A DNA stretch of 64,000 nt from Microstegium vimineum (GCA_022036555.1 CM039140.1:30128473-30192472); one strand, 5' to 3'. Shown: positions 10,487-22,589, numbered from the stretch's first letter. The notes: a model not told the origin generated them from the letters alone. Program-made: numbers and translations.

Positions 10487-13400
10487 GTCGCCGATGAGCA
10501 AGTTCACATCCAGGAGGACAGGCTCTTTGTCCAACTCGGGGAGAAGTGCGGTGACGACAAGACGCGCTGGATCCTCGACACGGGAGCGACAAACCATATG
10601 ACCGGCGTGCGCTCGGCCTTCTCCGAGCTTGACACTGGCGTGCGCGGCACTATGAGGTTCGGCGACGGGTCCGTGGTGGACATTCAAGGGCGCTGGTACC
10701 ATCCTCTTCAGTTGCAAGACCGGGGAGCACCAGAGGCTTGGAGGAGCCTACTACATCCCCAAGCTCACCGCCAACATCATCAGCCTCGGGCAGCTTGACG
10801 AGGATAAGTACAAGGTCCTGATCGAGGACGGCGTTCTGCACGTGTGGGATCCGCAACGTCGACTTCTGGTGAAGGTGCAGCGAGCGGCGAACCGCTCTCT
10901 ACTTCCTCGACGTCCGCATCAGCGCTCCGGTGTGCCTCGCGGCGCACGCGGATGACACGTCCTAGAAGTGGCATACGAGGTACGGGCACCTCGGATTCCA
11001 TGGCCTGAAGCTGCTGGCCAGGAAGGAGATGGTACGCGGTCTACCTCAAATCGACCACATCGAGCAGGTGTGCGAGAGCTGCCTCGCTGGGAAGCAGCGC
11101 CGGCAACCATTCCCAGCGGCGAGCAAGTTCCGCGCATCAAGATCCCTGGAGCTCGTTCACGCGGATCTGTGCGTCCCGATCACACCGCCCACGCCCGGCG
11201 GCAAACGTTTGTTTCTACTTGTTGTGGATGATCGAAGCAGGTATATGTGGCTGATCCTGCTGGCGTCCAAGGATCAAGCCTCGGCGACCATCGTCCAGTT
11301 GCAGGCAAGGCTGGAGAGGGAAGCCGGCTGCAAGCTGGGGACCCTGCGCACAAACCGTGGAGGCGAGTTCACGGCGCGAGTGTTCGAAGAGCACTGCGCT
11401 GACCATGGCGTGCAACGTCACTTCACCGCGCCGTACACACCTCAACAGAACGGCGTGGTAGAGAGACGGAACCAGACCGTGCTGGGCATGGCACGGAGTA
11501 TGATGAAGGGCATGAACGTGCCAGGCTGGCTCGGGGGGGAGGCGGTGTGCACGACCGTCTTCATCCTGAACCGATCACCGACGAGGAGCGTGGACGGGAA
11601 GACGCCCTACGAAGTTTGGTATGGCTCCAAGCCAACTGTGCATTCCTTTCGCACCTTTGGTTGCACAGCACATGTGAAGGTTGCTGGCGGTCACCAGCGC
11701 AAGCTGGATGATCGCAGCACTCCCATGGCGTTCATCGGATATGAGCCGAGGACCAAAGCTTACAGGTTCTATAACCCGAACACGGAGCGTGTCTGCATCT
11801 CGCGGGACGCCGTGTTTGAAGAAGGGAGGCCTTGGAGGTGGGAAGATGCTGCGGCGGAACTACCAGGTATGGCTTCGGGGGAGCCGTTCACGGTGGAGTA
11901 CGTGACAATGTCTGCTCTGGGCGGCGGACACGCGCCGCAGTCACCAGCGCCGACACCGCCGCAGTCACCAGCGTCAACACCACCGGTCTCGTCGGGGCCC
12001 TCGACACCGACAATGGGTCCCGCATCCCCTCCGGCGACGCCAGAGGCTACGCCTGCGCCAAGAACCCCGGTTGGAGTGGAATTCGCCTCCCCTCCTTCGA
12101 GGGAACCAATGCTGGATGCTGACGCCGACGACGCGCCGTTGAGGTTTAGGACAATGGACAATGTCCTTGGCGATGAGCCCGTCCCGGGAGAGGCGGACCG
12201 CGCGGTAGGCAGCGAACTCCTCCTCGCTGTCGATGGAGAGCCCACGACGTTTGAAGAAGCACAGGGCAGTGAAGATTGGCGGAAGGCCATGCTCGAGGAA
12301 CTCTCCTCGAGCGAGCAGAACAACACCTGGATTCTGGTGAATCTCCCACAAGGGCACCGTGCAGTCGGGCTCAAGTGGGTGTACAAGATCAAGCGCGACG
12401 AACTGGGGGCGATCAGCAAGTACAAGGCGCGCTTGGTGGCAAAGGGCTACGTCCAGCAGGCCGACATCGACTTTGACGAGGTGTTTGCACCGGTGGCGAG
12501 AATGGAGTCGGTGAGAATGCTTCTTGCTGTGGCTGCACAGGAAGGCTGGCTTGTCCATCACATGGATGTCAAGTCAGCGTTCCTCAACGGTGATCTCGCG
12601 GAGGAGGTGTATGTGCAGCAGCCGCCGGGCTTCATCGCGGCTGGGCATGAGAAGAAGGTGCTTCGCCTGAAGAAGGCACTCTACGGGCTTCGTCAGGCTC
12701 CCCGGGCGTGGAACCAGAAGCTTGACGCGAGCCTACGCGACCTCGGCTTCGTGCGCTGTGTCAGCGAGCACGTCATGTACACCCGTGGAAAAGGGCCTTC
12801 ACGGGTGATCGTCGGCGTCTACGTCGACGACCTGATCATCACCGGAGCCAAGGAGGGTGGAGTTGAAGCCTTCAAGGCGGAGATGCAGCGGCTGTTCAGG
12901 ATGAGCAACCTCGGGTTGCTGTCCTACTACTTGGGCATCGAGGTGAGGCAATCCAAAACTGCAATCACCCTTGGCCAGGCTGCGCATGGGCGCAGGCTGC
13001 TGCAGAAGGCAGGGATGGCGGGGTGCAATTCCTGTCATACCCCGATGGAAGCACACCTGAAGCTGTCGAAGGATGGAACGATGGCGTTGGTCGACGCCAC
13101 TGAGTACCGCAGCCTGGTGGGCAGTCTCAGGTACTTGGTTCACACTCGCCCGGACATTTCATTCGCGGTGGGGTTCGTGAGTCGTTTCATGGAGAAGCCA
13201 AGGCAGGAGCACATGGCGGCGGTGAAGCATCTGCTACGCTACATCGCCGGCACAGTTGAGTTTGGGCTCATGTACCCCAAGCTGTCAGGCAGCGACAACA
13301 ACCTGATCGGCTAAGGTGATAGCGATTTGGGGGGAGATACGGATGACAGGAAGAGCACTACGAGCATCGTCTTCTTCCTGGGGCAAAAGGCGGTGGCCTG

Positions 13401-13773
13401 GCAGTCTCAGAAGCAGAGAGTGGTGGTGCTCTCATCCTGCGAAGCGGAGTACATCACCGGCGCTGGAGCAGCGTGTCAGGCGGTGTGGCTCACGAGGCTG
13501 CTGAAGGATATCACAGGTGACAATCCTCAGACGCCTCAATTGAAGATGGACAACATGTCTGCAATCGCACTCAGCAAGAACTCGGTGTTGCATGATCGGA
13601 GTAAGCATATCGATACTAAATTTCATTTCATTCGTGAATGCATCGACAAGGGAAGCATCTCGCTGGAGTTTGCGAGCTCTCAGGAGCAACTCGCCGATCT
13701 AATGACGAAGGCGCTTGGGCGATCAAGGTTCTACGAGCTTCGTGAGAAGATTGGTATTGTAAACCTGGGCTGA
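10487..13773 (+). pseudogene. Copia gag-pol polyprotein remnant
   Basis: Protease is seen at 10571-10610 (WILDTGATNHM, catalytic Asp in DTGA). Frameshifts follow near 10690 and between there and 10960. The pre-integrase motif HTRYGHL and CxxC follow in the frame of the main open stretch (11029-13314, 761 codons). Integrase shows D46 (HADLC) and E145 (NGVVERRN), but the middle catalytic Asp is Asn (N109 in LRTNRGGEF). Reverse transcriptase has the AFLNGD and YVDDLIITG motifs. RNase H follows in the same frame (13327-13773, SCEAEY) beyond a TAA at 13312-13314 that replaces the usual Tyr of LIGYSD. Another in-frame stop (TAG, 10963-10965) replaces a residue just before KWH. The polyprotein is inactive. 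Confidence 0.93.
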
Positions 13774-13796
13774 AATGATTTCATTCAGGGGGAGAT

Positions 13797-14255
13797 TGTT
13801 GGTTTCATTCAGTCAATTCAGTCCAGGGTTTTAGAGTTCTTCAGTTAGTAAGTTTGTTCGTTCTTAGCCAATAACTGAACCCGTTTTCCTGAGTGCGTCA
13901 TGTAAGCCTGAATCACGCAATCGTTCGTGGTGAGGCAGTCACGTAGTTGTTCTCTCCGGTTTTGTCTCGAGTCGTAGCTGAAGCTTCGCGCTCCACTAGT
14001 CCGGTCGTGGGATGGCGCGATCAAGTAGGGAGGAGTGGCGCGCATGGCGCTGTGTCCGGGTGGTCGAGAGCCATTCGTTGCTTGTATAAATTCCAATGAA
14101 TAGAGTCAGAAAAGCCGAGCTGTTGCGGCACCAATTTTCGTGTGCAAGTGTTCTACTGTGATCGCGTGTGTTTTCCACCAAATTCCGGTCATCTTCCTCC
14201 TCTCCAGCGACGGGCGCCGGCGAGCAGGAGCCTACACCAGCCATCACAGTACACC
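13797..14255 (+). repeat. 3' LTR of the Copia element
   Basis: Starts TGTTGG directly after a polypurine tract. It contains a TATA-like TATAAATT at about 14086-14093, followed by AATAG and a transcribed-looking leader. The right boundary is placed just before the kinase codons for GLCIGVGCC. Because it points at the kinase remnant, this LTR could act as a substitute promoter (inference). Confidence 0.7.
14080..14100 (+). promoter_or_regulatory. Putative LTR core promoter
   Basis: TATAAATTCC at about 14086, some 170 bp upstream of the first wall-associated kinase codons. LTR retrotransposons normally start transcription about 25-30 bp downstream of such a box. That it drives the kinase fragment is a hypothesis. 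Confidence 0.4.
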
Positions 14256-16358
14256 AAACCGGGGCTCTGCATCGGTGTCGGTTGTTGCCAGAGCTCCATA
14301 CCCCCTGCAATGGACTATTACGAGCTGTACATTGTCAACTTCAAGCCAGGGGAGAAAGACCCCATCTTCAACGCCGGCGTCACGCCATGCCGGTCCGTGT
14401 TCCTGGTCGAGACTGACTGGCTGACGACCACGTACAGCGACCGTGACTACTTCAACCGGAGCGGAGACTTCGCGGTGCCCCTCATCCTCGACTGGGCCAT
14501 CCGGAACGTCGGCAACTGCACCGCCGGCAGGCGCAACGCCACCGATTTTGCTTGCCGGAGCGCGTTCAGCGACTGCGCCGACTCCATCAACGGCCCAGGG
14601 TACCGGTGCAGCTGCTCCAGCGGCTACGAGGGCAACCCATACCTCGACGGTGGATGTACAGGTATGTTCAGTTTTGTCACCGAATTGCCCTCCGGCCGTG
14701 TTCTCGATCTTCTGATGAAATGAATTTGACAAACAAAATCAAACTGCTTTATTTGCTCTGCTCCGCGAATGGATCGGAAGCAGACATCGACGAGTGCCAG
14801 CGAAGAGACCAACACCCATGCTTCGGCGTCTGTACAAACACTCCGGGAAGCTATACTTGCCAATGTCCTCCAGGGACAAGTGGAGACGCGTCTAGGCAGA
14901 ATAATTGCCGGCCCAAGGACAAGTTCACGGTAGCTCTCAGAGTAGTTACAGGTACCTACCGACACGTTATTACATCACAATCATTGTAGCAGTGGACCAC
15001 CGTGTTAGCTTGATTGTCGGTAGCTTAGGGGATGATGTATATGGCGGGTTGTTGATCTTTTTCTATAAACCCGTATATAGGTTTTTTTTTTGGATAGATG
15101 TGTCACAAAATTATGACGATAGATAGATGTGTCATGTTGCAGGAGTTAGTGCTGGTGTGTTCTTGATTGGCTTCACGTGCTTCTGGCTCTACCTGGGGAT
15201 TCAGAAGAGGAAGCTCATCAGAGCCAAGAAAAAGTTCTTCGAGCAGAACGGGGGCGTGATCCTGCAGCAACAGATGCGCTCCTACGACAGGGTTGGCGCT
15301 GGGCGGCAGGGTTCAAGATATTCTCCACGGAAGAGCTCCAGAAGGCGACCAACGGCTTTGCTGCCGATCGCATTCTAGGCCGCGGTGGGCATGGCATAGT
15401 CTACAAGGGCATACTTGAGGACAAGAGAGTGGTGGCCATCAAGAAGTCAAAGATGATGGAGGAGGCCGAGACCAGGGAGTTTGCGAGGGAGATGTTCATC
15501 CTCTCCCAGATCAACCACCGGAACGTCGTCAAGCTGCTCGGGTGCTGCCTCGAAGTGGAGGTGCCCATGCTTGTATACGAGTTCGTCTCCAATGGCACTC
15601 TCTACCACTACCTCCATGTCGACAAGGATGCCAATGCCGACATCTCCCTCGACACCCGTCTACGCTTAGCGGCAGAGTCCGCGGATGCCCTCGCGTACAT
15701 GCACTCATCGGCCTCACCACCCATACTCCACGGGGATGTCAAGTCGGCAAACATCCTGCTGGATGACAAACTCGCAGCAAAAGTTTCAGACTTTGGAACA
15801 TCAAAACTGGCACCAAACGATGAAGCCGCGATCGCAACATTGGTGCAGGGGACGTGGGGTTACCTAGACCCCGAGTACCTTATGACATGTCATTTGAGCG
15901 ATAAGAGCGATGTTTACAGCTTTGGTGTCGTCCTACTGGAGCTCCTGACTAGAAGGAAGGCGTTGCACTTTGAAGGCCAAGGCCAGGAGGAAGATAGTAG
16001 GAGCCTCGTATCATGCTTCGTAACGGCAGTGAAAGCCGGACATATGGAAGAGCTGCTAGACAGCCAGGTGAGAAACGAGATAAGTGCATGTGATATTCTC
16101 CAAGAGATTGTGGATCTCGTGATGCAATGCGTCAGCATGAGCGGTGAGGAACGCCCGCAGATGAAGGAGGTCGCCGAGAGGCTGGTGAGGCTGAGGAGAT
16201 ATCAGCATCACCCTTGGACTCAGGATGATGGTAATCCAGAGGAGACACAGGGCCTGCTGCTTGTCTCCAACTTGGAGCAACACAACGGGCATCTCCAATT
16301 TGAACACCAACAGCATCAACATGCCTTTAATATTCAAGATGGCACTACATATCCATAG
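14256..16358 (+). pseudogene. Wall-associated receptor kinase, 5'-truncated and frameshifted
   Basis: Wall-associated kinases span the plasma membrane, sense pectin and signal through a cytoplasmic Ser/Thr kinase. Three exons can be joined in phase. Exon 1 is partial (to 14661) and holds the end of the extracellular WAK region (GVGCCQ) and the first EGF module (CSSGYEGNPYLDGGC). Exon 2 (14784-14951) holds a calcium-binding EGF module starting DIDEC. Exon 3 (15143-16358) holds a membrane segment (GVFLIGFTCFWLYLGI) and the kinase. Kinase landmarks are GRGGHGIVYKG, VAIKK, HGDVKSANILL (Gly in place of the Arg of HRD, as in many grass WAKs), DFGTSK and GTWGYLDPEY. The signal peptide and galacturonan-binding N-terminus are missing because the Copia LTR takes their place. 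A frameshift at about 15250-15315 separates the membrane part from the kinase frame. The kinase domain itself is intact to the stop, so the decay may be recent. Confidence 0.88.
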
Positions 16359-16400
16359 TTTACCTTGTAGATAGGTGTAAAAATAGGTGTAAAAATAGGA

Positions 16401-16552
16401 TTTATACAGGTGGTTTTCTTAAGAAATCCGTCTGTACAATTTACAGACGGATTTCTTAAGAAAACCGACTCTAGAAATCGATTTCTAGTGACGGTTAGGA
16501 ACTGTTTTATTTTTACAGACGCATGATAAGCAAAACCATCTATATAAACTTT
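16401..16552. mobile_element. MITE with perfect 25-bp hairpin behind the kinase gene
   Basis: Outer ends TTTATACAGGTGGTTTTC and the complement of GCAAAACCATCTATATAAA pair as inverted repeats. Inside, 16412-16436 and 16442-16466 are perfect 25-base complements around the loop CAATT. It begins about 40 bp after the kinase stop codon, so it would lie in the 3' untranslated region. Further ends (CCACTGGTGTAG near 16558) suggest a CACTA-type family. Confidence 0.7.
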
Positions 16553-16599
16553 TGAATACCACTGGTGTAGAGCTTTTTTATACTTAGTGTGCTTCACCA

Positions 16600-17700
16600 C
16601 TTTTTAGCGAGGTGAGGCACGGATGGGGATGGGATGGGAGATGAGAGATGAGAGGCTTGGGAAATATTTACTATTGACAAACGAATCTCACGAAAAGGGC
16701 TACCATTGAAGTTGAGAAAAAAAAATACAACCCTCTGAATAAAGGGAGACCCTGAAATATCAAACAGAAGTCATTATTTGAGGTCTAGTAACTGTTACCC
16801 TAGGCTAGGTTAGCTTAGTTTTCATCAATTATTAAAGTACTAGATTTGACCGATTCTCTCTTATATACTGTATATAGCATCTGTCTTTTACATAGACCTA
16901 CAGATATGACATGGATGTGCATTATTAATAAGCGCACATGGGTCGTCCTGACTGAAGCCATTTCTTCTTATCCCGACTCTGTTTGGTTTGATGTTTTATT
17001 TTATTTTTGGTAAAGGCCCCAATATTTGTATAATCAAAGCTTGATAGCACTGTACAACGGAATGAGAATTCATATCCTAACTTCAAAAAATTGTAGTATC
17101 CTAGCTACACGAAGGATAAGATAGAGCCAAAACACAAACTAATACAAAAGTGTTCATAAAGGGCAATATAAAATCAAACTAAGTTGAAATCCACATATCC
17201 ATATTTGTAGACATAGGGGATATGCTCATCAGAGGGTAGTAGACTGAGAGAGAAGTGGCCACGACAAAGACAACAAGGGTCCTCACTCAACTTTCAATAG
17301 TGCCTCCCTATGACTCTTTGACTGACCTATGTCATCAAGGGTTTAAAATCTCAAGTCGTGGTAGATATATGTCGTGGGTGGGCTGAAGAAAACATCTACC
17401 GGTGTCAAATTTGAAGACTGATTAACTTTGACGATTATCGGAGCTAGCCCAACTTGAACATCAAAAGTTGTTTTATCACTTCCATAGTTCCACGTGTATA
17501 TGGAGATTCATAATAGAGGAAGCGGACAAAGGGAAGAATTTATGTTCTATGAACCTAGTAAAATCTGGGTACTATATTTTGGTCATGATATGATGATTCT
17601 TCAGTAGATATACTAAAAGGATATTTCACGCGTTGCTACAGGGATAGTGAATGAATTTTAGTTGATGGTATGCATGATATGCTGACGTGGGCAAATAAAT
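16600..17700. other. Intergenic DNA without recognised genes
   Basis: AT-rich sequence downstream of the kinase remnant. No open frame of note, no RNA gene and no clear repeat ends are seen. Confidence 0.4.
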
Positions 17701-17908
17701 TGATGTTATGATTAAATAATATGCCTTGTTGGTGCCATAATTTAATTATGTATACGTGCTAGTGGACGCATGTTGTGATTAAATAATATGCCTTGTTGGT
17801 GCCATAATTTAATTATGTATACGTGCTAGTGGACGCATGTTGTGATTAAATAATATGCCTTGTTGGTGCCATAATTTAATTATGTATACGTGCTAGTGGA
17901 TGCATGAT
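17701..17908. repeat. 67-bp tandem repeat, about three copies
   Basis: The unit beginning GATTAAATAATATGCCTTG starts at 17710, 17777 and 17844, exactly 67 bp apart, and the copies are almost identical. The last copy ends GTGGATGCATGATACG, where LINE sequence begins. Near identity implies recent expansion. Confidence 0.95.
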
Positions 17909-18322
17909 ACGTCTCAAATTCTTGTTGGTGCAAGTGAATTTTGTTGGGCTCTTTGGTTAACTCGAAATGACGTTGTGTTTGACAAAGTCTTAGTATCGTC
18001 TTATTTACAGGCTATCTTCAAAGGAACATTTTGGATCACGTACTGGACCTTACTTCAGAAGGAGGAGGATCGCCTTTTCATGAAGGCGGGTTGTATGTCT
18101 ATTGAAACAGCCGCGATGGAGGTTTTGCAAGACACGGCTGGCGTTTTACCAACATAATTGCTATTTAGTCTTTTCTTGTTTGAGATTTTAGCTATCTTCA
18201 TGGTCCAAACCTTCGTGTTTGAGATCCTTGGTTTTAATTTCGCTTGTTTGTAATAATGAACAGCCATATGCATTAGTCGATGCAGAAGCTGGGATATTAA
18301 TATATTCCTTTTTCTAAAAAAA
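17909..18322 (+). mobile_element. 5'-truncated LINE (L1-type) 3' end
   Basis: An open stretch (17909-18157) encodes the C-terminal tail of a plant LINE ORF2, recognisable from FCWALWLTRNDVVFDK and the following WALLQKEEDR-like stretch (here WTLLQKEEDRL). It is followed by about 165 bp of 3' untranslated sequence ending TTTTTCTAAAAAAA at about 18322. Severe 5' truncation is normal for LINE insertions. No target duplication was resolved. Confidence 0.75.
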
Positions 18323-18519
18323 TGACTTGTATGTCGAGATAGAATTATTAGTGGATTTTAGAATGATAAGACATATGAATGAAAAAATATAGAATAAAAA
18401 TGATTAGTGGCGTTGAATCTTGGTTGACTGCTACAAAGGATCCTAGCCATGCAATGCATGCGCACAAGATGGCGTACCCAATTAAAGCAAAATTGAAACT
18501 CCCGTGCCCGGCCGATGGG

Positions 18520-18760
18520 GACATAGTTTTTTTTTTAAGAATTACACAGTACAACAAAGACACGTACGTATACTCACTCCTATGAATACATGTACGTAAA
18601 CTCTACCCCTATGAGCACCTCCGAAGAACTGAGCCGGCAGATATCTCGAACTTCACGAAGTCACCACAGACGTCTCGTTGTCGACAAGGACATCGTCTAC
18701 CACTTAAAGTGTAGTGTCGGAAAATCCTGAAATAAATCCAGGTAATTACAGTGACTTAGT
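18520..18760. repeat. Dispersed repeat, unclassified
   Basis: Starts with a T10 run followed by ACACAGTACAACAAAGACAC and contains CCCCTATGAGCACCTCCGA. I associate this sequence with a high-copy grass repeat, but cannot assign it to a class. No coding potential. Confidence 0.35.
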
Positions 18761-19204
18761 CAACCAGACTAAACACCCTTTGACAGGGACATGGAGTTTT
18801 GCTTGCATGCAAGCTGAGTCAACAATCAACACCGTCAAGGCCTAGGCCCACACTTGTCTACTAGTAGTAGGAGTAGGGAGCCCACAGCCCACGCAACAAA
18901 GACGTGACGCAAGCGCGCTGGCCGGTTAAACTGCCAGCGAGCCTCGTCCAGATGGGCCAGTCGGACCGGATCCTCCCGCTGACCTCCCCCATTCCTGCTC
19001 TCGCGAAAGCAGTCCACTAGCACGCGTGGCCCAGCTCTAGCCCAAGGAAAGCATGCGATCTCTCGGCTTTTTTTTCTTCTTTTCGTTGGTTTCTGTTGAT
19101 TTCTAAGCCGCATGGTCCACACGTGAGCACTGGCCCAGCAATCCTTCACGCGCGACCAACGGCCCAGCAAACGCGTCAGATTCTCACCTCGGTATGTCGC
19201 AGAC

Positions 19205-22200
19205 TCGCAGGTCGTTACGTATGTGAGATATCCTTTTTTCCTTTTTCCTTTTCTTTTCTATATGGTTTTTTATTTTTCTTTTCTTTTTCTTTTATTTACC
19301 TTTTTGGTTTCCAGTCCAGTGCTACGTGATCTTTTTTCCTTTTTTGTTTGCCTTTTCTTTTCCCTTATTCTGTTTCTTCTTTTTCGATATTCATTTAAGA
19401 TTTCAATCTTTTTATTTTTCTAATTAGTTTTTTGCTCATTTCTTTTATTATGTCACATTTTATTCTTCTTTGTTTCTTATTTATTTTATTTGTTTTCTTC
19501 TGTTTTACTTTGTTTTTTCTTTTTTTGTTTTGTGCATATTTTTTAATTCTGGTTTTCATTTTTACTTTTGTTTTTACTTTTATTCTGTTATTACTATTTT
19601 ATTTTGTATCGTTTCTTCTATGTTATTTTAATCTAATTATTAATTCACTAATTTTAATTTTTTTTATTTTATGATATATATTGATGTTCACGTAGTATAT
19701 CTATGATGTTATATCCTATATTTTTTATGTCCGTGACTATAAATGTGTTGTTCTACGATGCATTTTTTATGTTCATTATACATCAATGTTCTAAGATATA
19801 TTTCATGATATTTGGTAGTATTTTTTTGTTATTTTAAGTTGACTCTAATTATTTACTTAACTAATATTTTTATTTTGTTTTGCATTTCATGATGTATGTG
19901 ATGTTCGCATAGTATATATGCATGGTGTTTTATGTTATATTTAGTGATATTCGTGTAGTATTCAAACCATGTTCTATGACGTATTAGTGATGTTCGGTAG
20001 TTTTTTTATTTGACTAATTAATTACTAAACTAATTTTATTATTTTTATTTTATATTTTCATGATATTTGTGATGGTCACGTAGTACACACGAGTTCTATG
20101 ATATATTTAATAATACTTGTGTAGTGCTAAAGCGATGTTCTAAAATATATTTATGATGTGTAGTAGAATTTTTTATTCTTTTTAATTGACTATGTTTAAT
20201 TACTTCATTATATGATGTTTTTGTAGTATATATATATAATGTTCTATGTTATTTTTCTGCGATGTTCGTGTATTATTAACCTGATGTTCGATGATTATCT
20301 TTAAATACAAATTTATCATGTGTGTGATGCTTACGTAATATATATATGTATATATATATATATAATTGTTTTATTATAGATTTTGTGATGTTCACGTAAT
20401 ATACAAGTGATATTCTATAATATATTTTGTAATGTTCGCGTAGTATATTTGTGATGTTCTATAATATAATTTGTGATGTCCATGTAGCATACATATGATG
20501 TTCTACGACGAATTTTGTGATGTTCATATTTTCCTATGTTCTATCGTATATTTTTCTTTGATATTTTATTTGTTGGTATATTTTTATATTAATTTACTTT
20601 TGTTTATTTTTATTCTTTATATTTGAATATTTTTATTCTTTATATTTGAATATTTTAATTTCCTTTCCCCTATTATATTAGTTGTTGGCGAATGATATTC
20701 TTGAACAACCGGTCTCGTGTTCGACTCCATTCATAATGTTATTTTGAGATGTTCACAAAATATTGATGTGATTTTCATAATATTTGTTTATTATCAATGA
20801 GATATTCTATATATATTTAAGATTGTTCTAGTAGTATTCATATAATGTTCTACGAGTGCTTTTATTATGTTATTTTTATTGTTGTTTTTATTATATTTTT
20901 TCCATTTATTTACATTTAATTATTATTTTCTTTCTATTTCAGTTTTCTTGTGTTTTTTCATTTAAATTCACTTGTTCATTTATTTACACGACTGGTTCTG
21001 TAGTTTGGTTCTGCTTTCTTTTTTTTGGTTCACGTATTTCTTTCTCCTTTACTTTTCTATAGTTTTTTCTATTATATTACATTTTTATTTATTCTTTTCC
21101 TAATTATTTTTTTCATGGTTTCGTGTTCTTATGTCACCTTTTTAATTGTTGGGTTATCACTAGCTAATTATATACTTTTATTTTAAGGTTTGGGTTAGTT
21201 TTTTATTTGCTTTCTTTTCTTCCGTTTGTTTTTTCATTATTTTTTTTGGTATTTTCATTTTTATTATTATTTTCATTAATTTTTTTCCTTTTTATTTTTT
21301 TCTTTTGTTTTTTTATTCAATTTCTATTTATTTTCCTTTCTTATATATTTTTATTTTATGATGTTCATGTAGGGTTAGAATATTTGGTAGTATACATGTG
21401 AGTATTTTTCTATAATGTATTTGTTTTTATCACCCTAGTTGCGTTTGTCGTGTGCAGGCAAGCTAGATGTTTTTTTATGTGGCGTTGCAGGTCCATCGTT
21501 GCGCTACATTAGGAGCAATGTTAGCGCACCACTGCGAATAACGTCAAATTGTGAAACTCTTCAATCCGACCAGCTAGCACCACGATACGCAATAGCAGAG
21601 TGGTCGTCGGGTTGATAAACCACAACATCGGGAGCAGTGTTGGCGTACCACTGCTGATAGCGCCAATATACTACACCAAAGTGTTATACTAAAAAAATTA
21701 GTATTGTTCAGTAGCCATGTGTCAGTATTATTCAGTATTGTTGGGTGGGTGTAGTATTGACTAATATTGAACATTGTTCTACAATATTTTGTGATGGAGT
21801 CGTGAGTACCAATGTGTTGTTCTACAATATATTCGTGATGTTCAGTAATCAGTATATTGTAGAAACTCATTTTCACATACGTGAACAATATAGTCGTGAG
21901 TACAAATTTTCTTTCTTTCTTTATTCTTTTCTATTGTTATATGGTGTTTTCTTTGTTTTTTTATTTTTCGTTGCCCGTATTACGTAGTGTTAATTTTTTT
22001 TTATATTCCATGCATGTTTTAATCTAGAATAGTATGCCTTTTGAGGTGAAATGTTTTTTTTAGACTTAAATAGTTTGCTATATATAATAATAAAATTATT
22101 TCTTAGACAACAACTATTGCTTACATGGTTCAGTGGTAAGACGTTGACGTGTCTTTTGTTCCTCGATGATGATTGTTTCCTGATTTACGTGACTTGTGGT

Positions 22201-22250
22201 CGAACCAGGTGCCTCGTTTTTTTTGCTGTCATTTTCTTTATTATTTTCTA
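19205..22250. repeat. T-rich, strand-asymmetric degenerate repeat region
   Basis: About 3 kb in which the plus strand is strongly enriched in T. Two textures alternate: long TTTTC/TTTTA tracts (19220-19670, 20850-21360, 21900-22000) and a loosely repeated phrase built from GATGTTC, CGTAGTATAT and TGTTCTATGATATATTT (19680-20540, 21660-21880), with copies every 60-100 bp. Hydrophobic Phe/Leu-rich open frames across it come from composition only. It is flanked by GC-rich blocks (18830-19200, 22255-22590) that share GGCCCA(G/A)-type words. It resembles a decayed unidentified repeat rather than a gene. Confidence 0.6.
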
Positions 22251-22589
22251 GACTAGAGAAAGTAGAGCGAGAAAGCACGCCGCTCGACAGAAAAGCGCGC
22301 GCTGGTTGTGCTGTGACGCGAACGGGATCGAGGCACGTGGGCTGAAAGAAAATTCGGCCCAATGAAACATTCCAGCCAAGTCGAAACAGTCCAACCAAAT
22401 CGAAATAGTCCAAACACTACAACCATCGGCCCAGCAACAAAAGAATTCGGCCCAACGAAACGAATTCGGCCTGATGAAAGCCGAGGCCGGAATAATTAAG
22501 CGTCTGGTCGGCGGACGGCTTCCGGCCACCCGGGTCGGAAGCTAACCGCTCCCGATGGGCCAGCCCGCGTCAGCAGATCAGAACAGCGC

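Larger units (their letters stand above)
10463..14255 (+). mobile_element. 5'-truncated Ty1/Copia retrotransposon
   Basis: Order on the plus strand: end of gag, protease, GAG-pre-integrase zinc finger, integrase, reverse transcriptase, RNase H, polypurine tract (13787-13795) and 3' LTR beginning TGTTGGTTTC at 13797. This is the Copia order (integrase before reverse transcriptase). There is no 5' LTR, primer site or bulk of gag; the sequence starts abruptly after a tandem duplication. The 3' LTR runs into coding sequence of a wall-associated kinase, so the element inserted in that gene. The exact LTR end (estimated 14250-14262) cannot be fixed without the other LTR. Confidence 0.88.

Noticed and set aside
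17701..17908. CRISPR-like array
   Set aside because: Units are directly tandem without spacers, and the genome is eukaryotic.
19223..19674. Hydrophobic Phe/Leu-rich proteins, possible membrane peptides
   Set aside because: Produced by T-rich low-complexity DNA; no start context, no conservation of codon structure.
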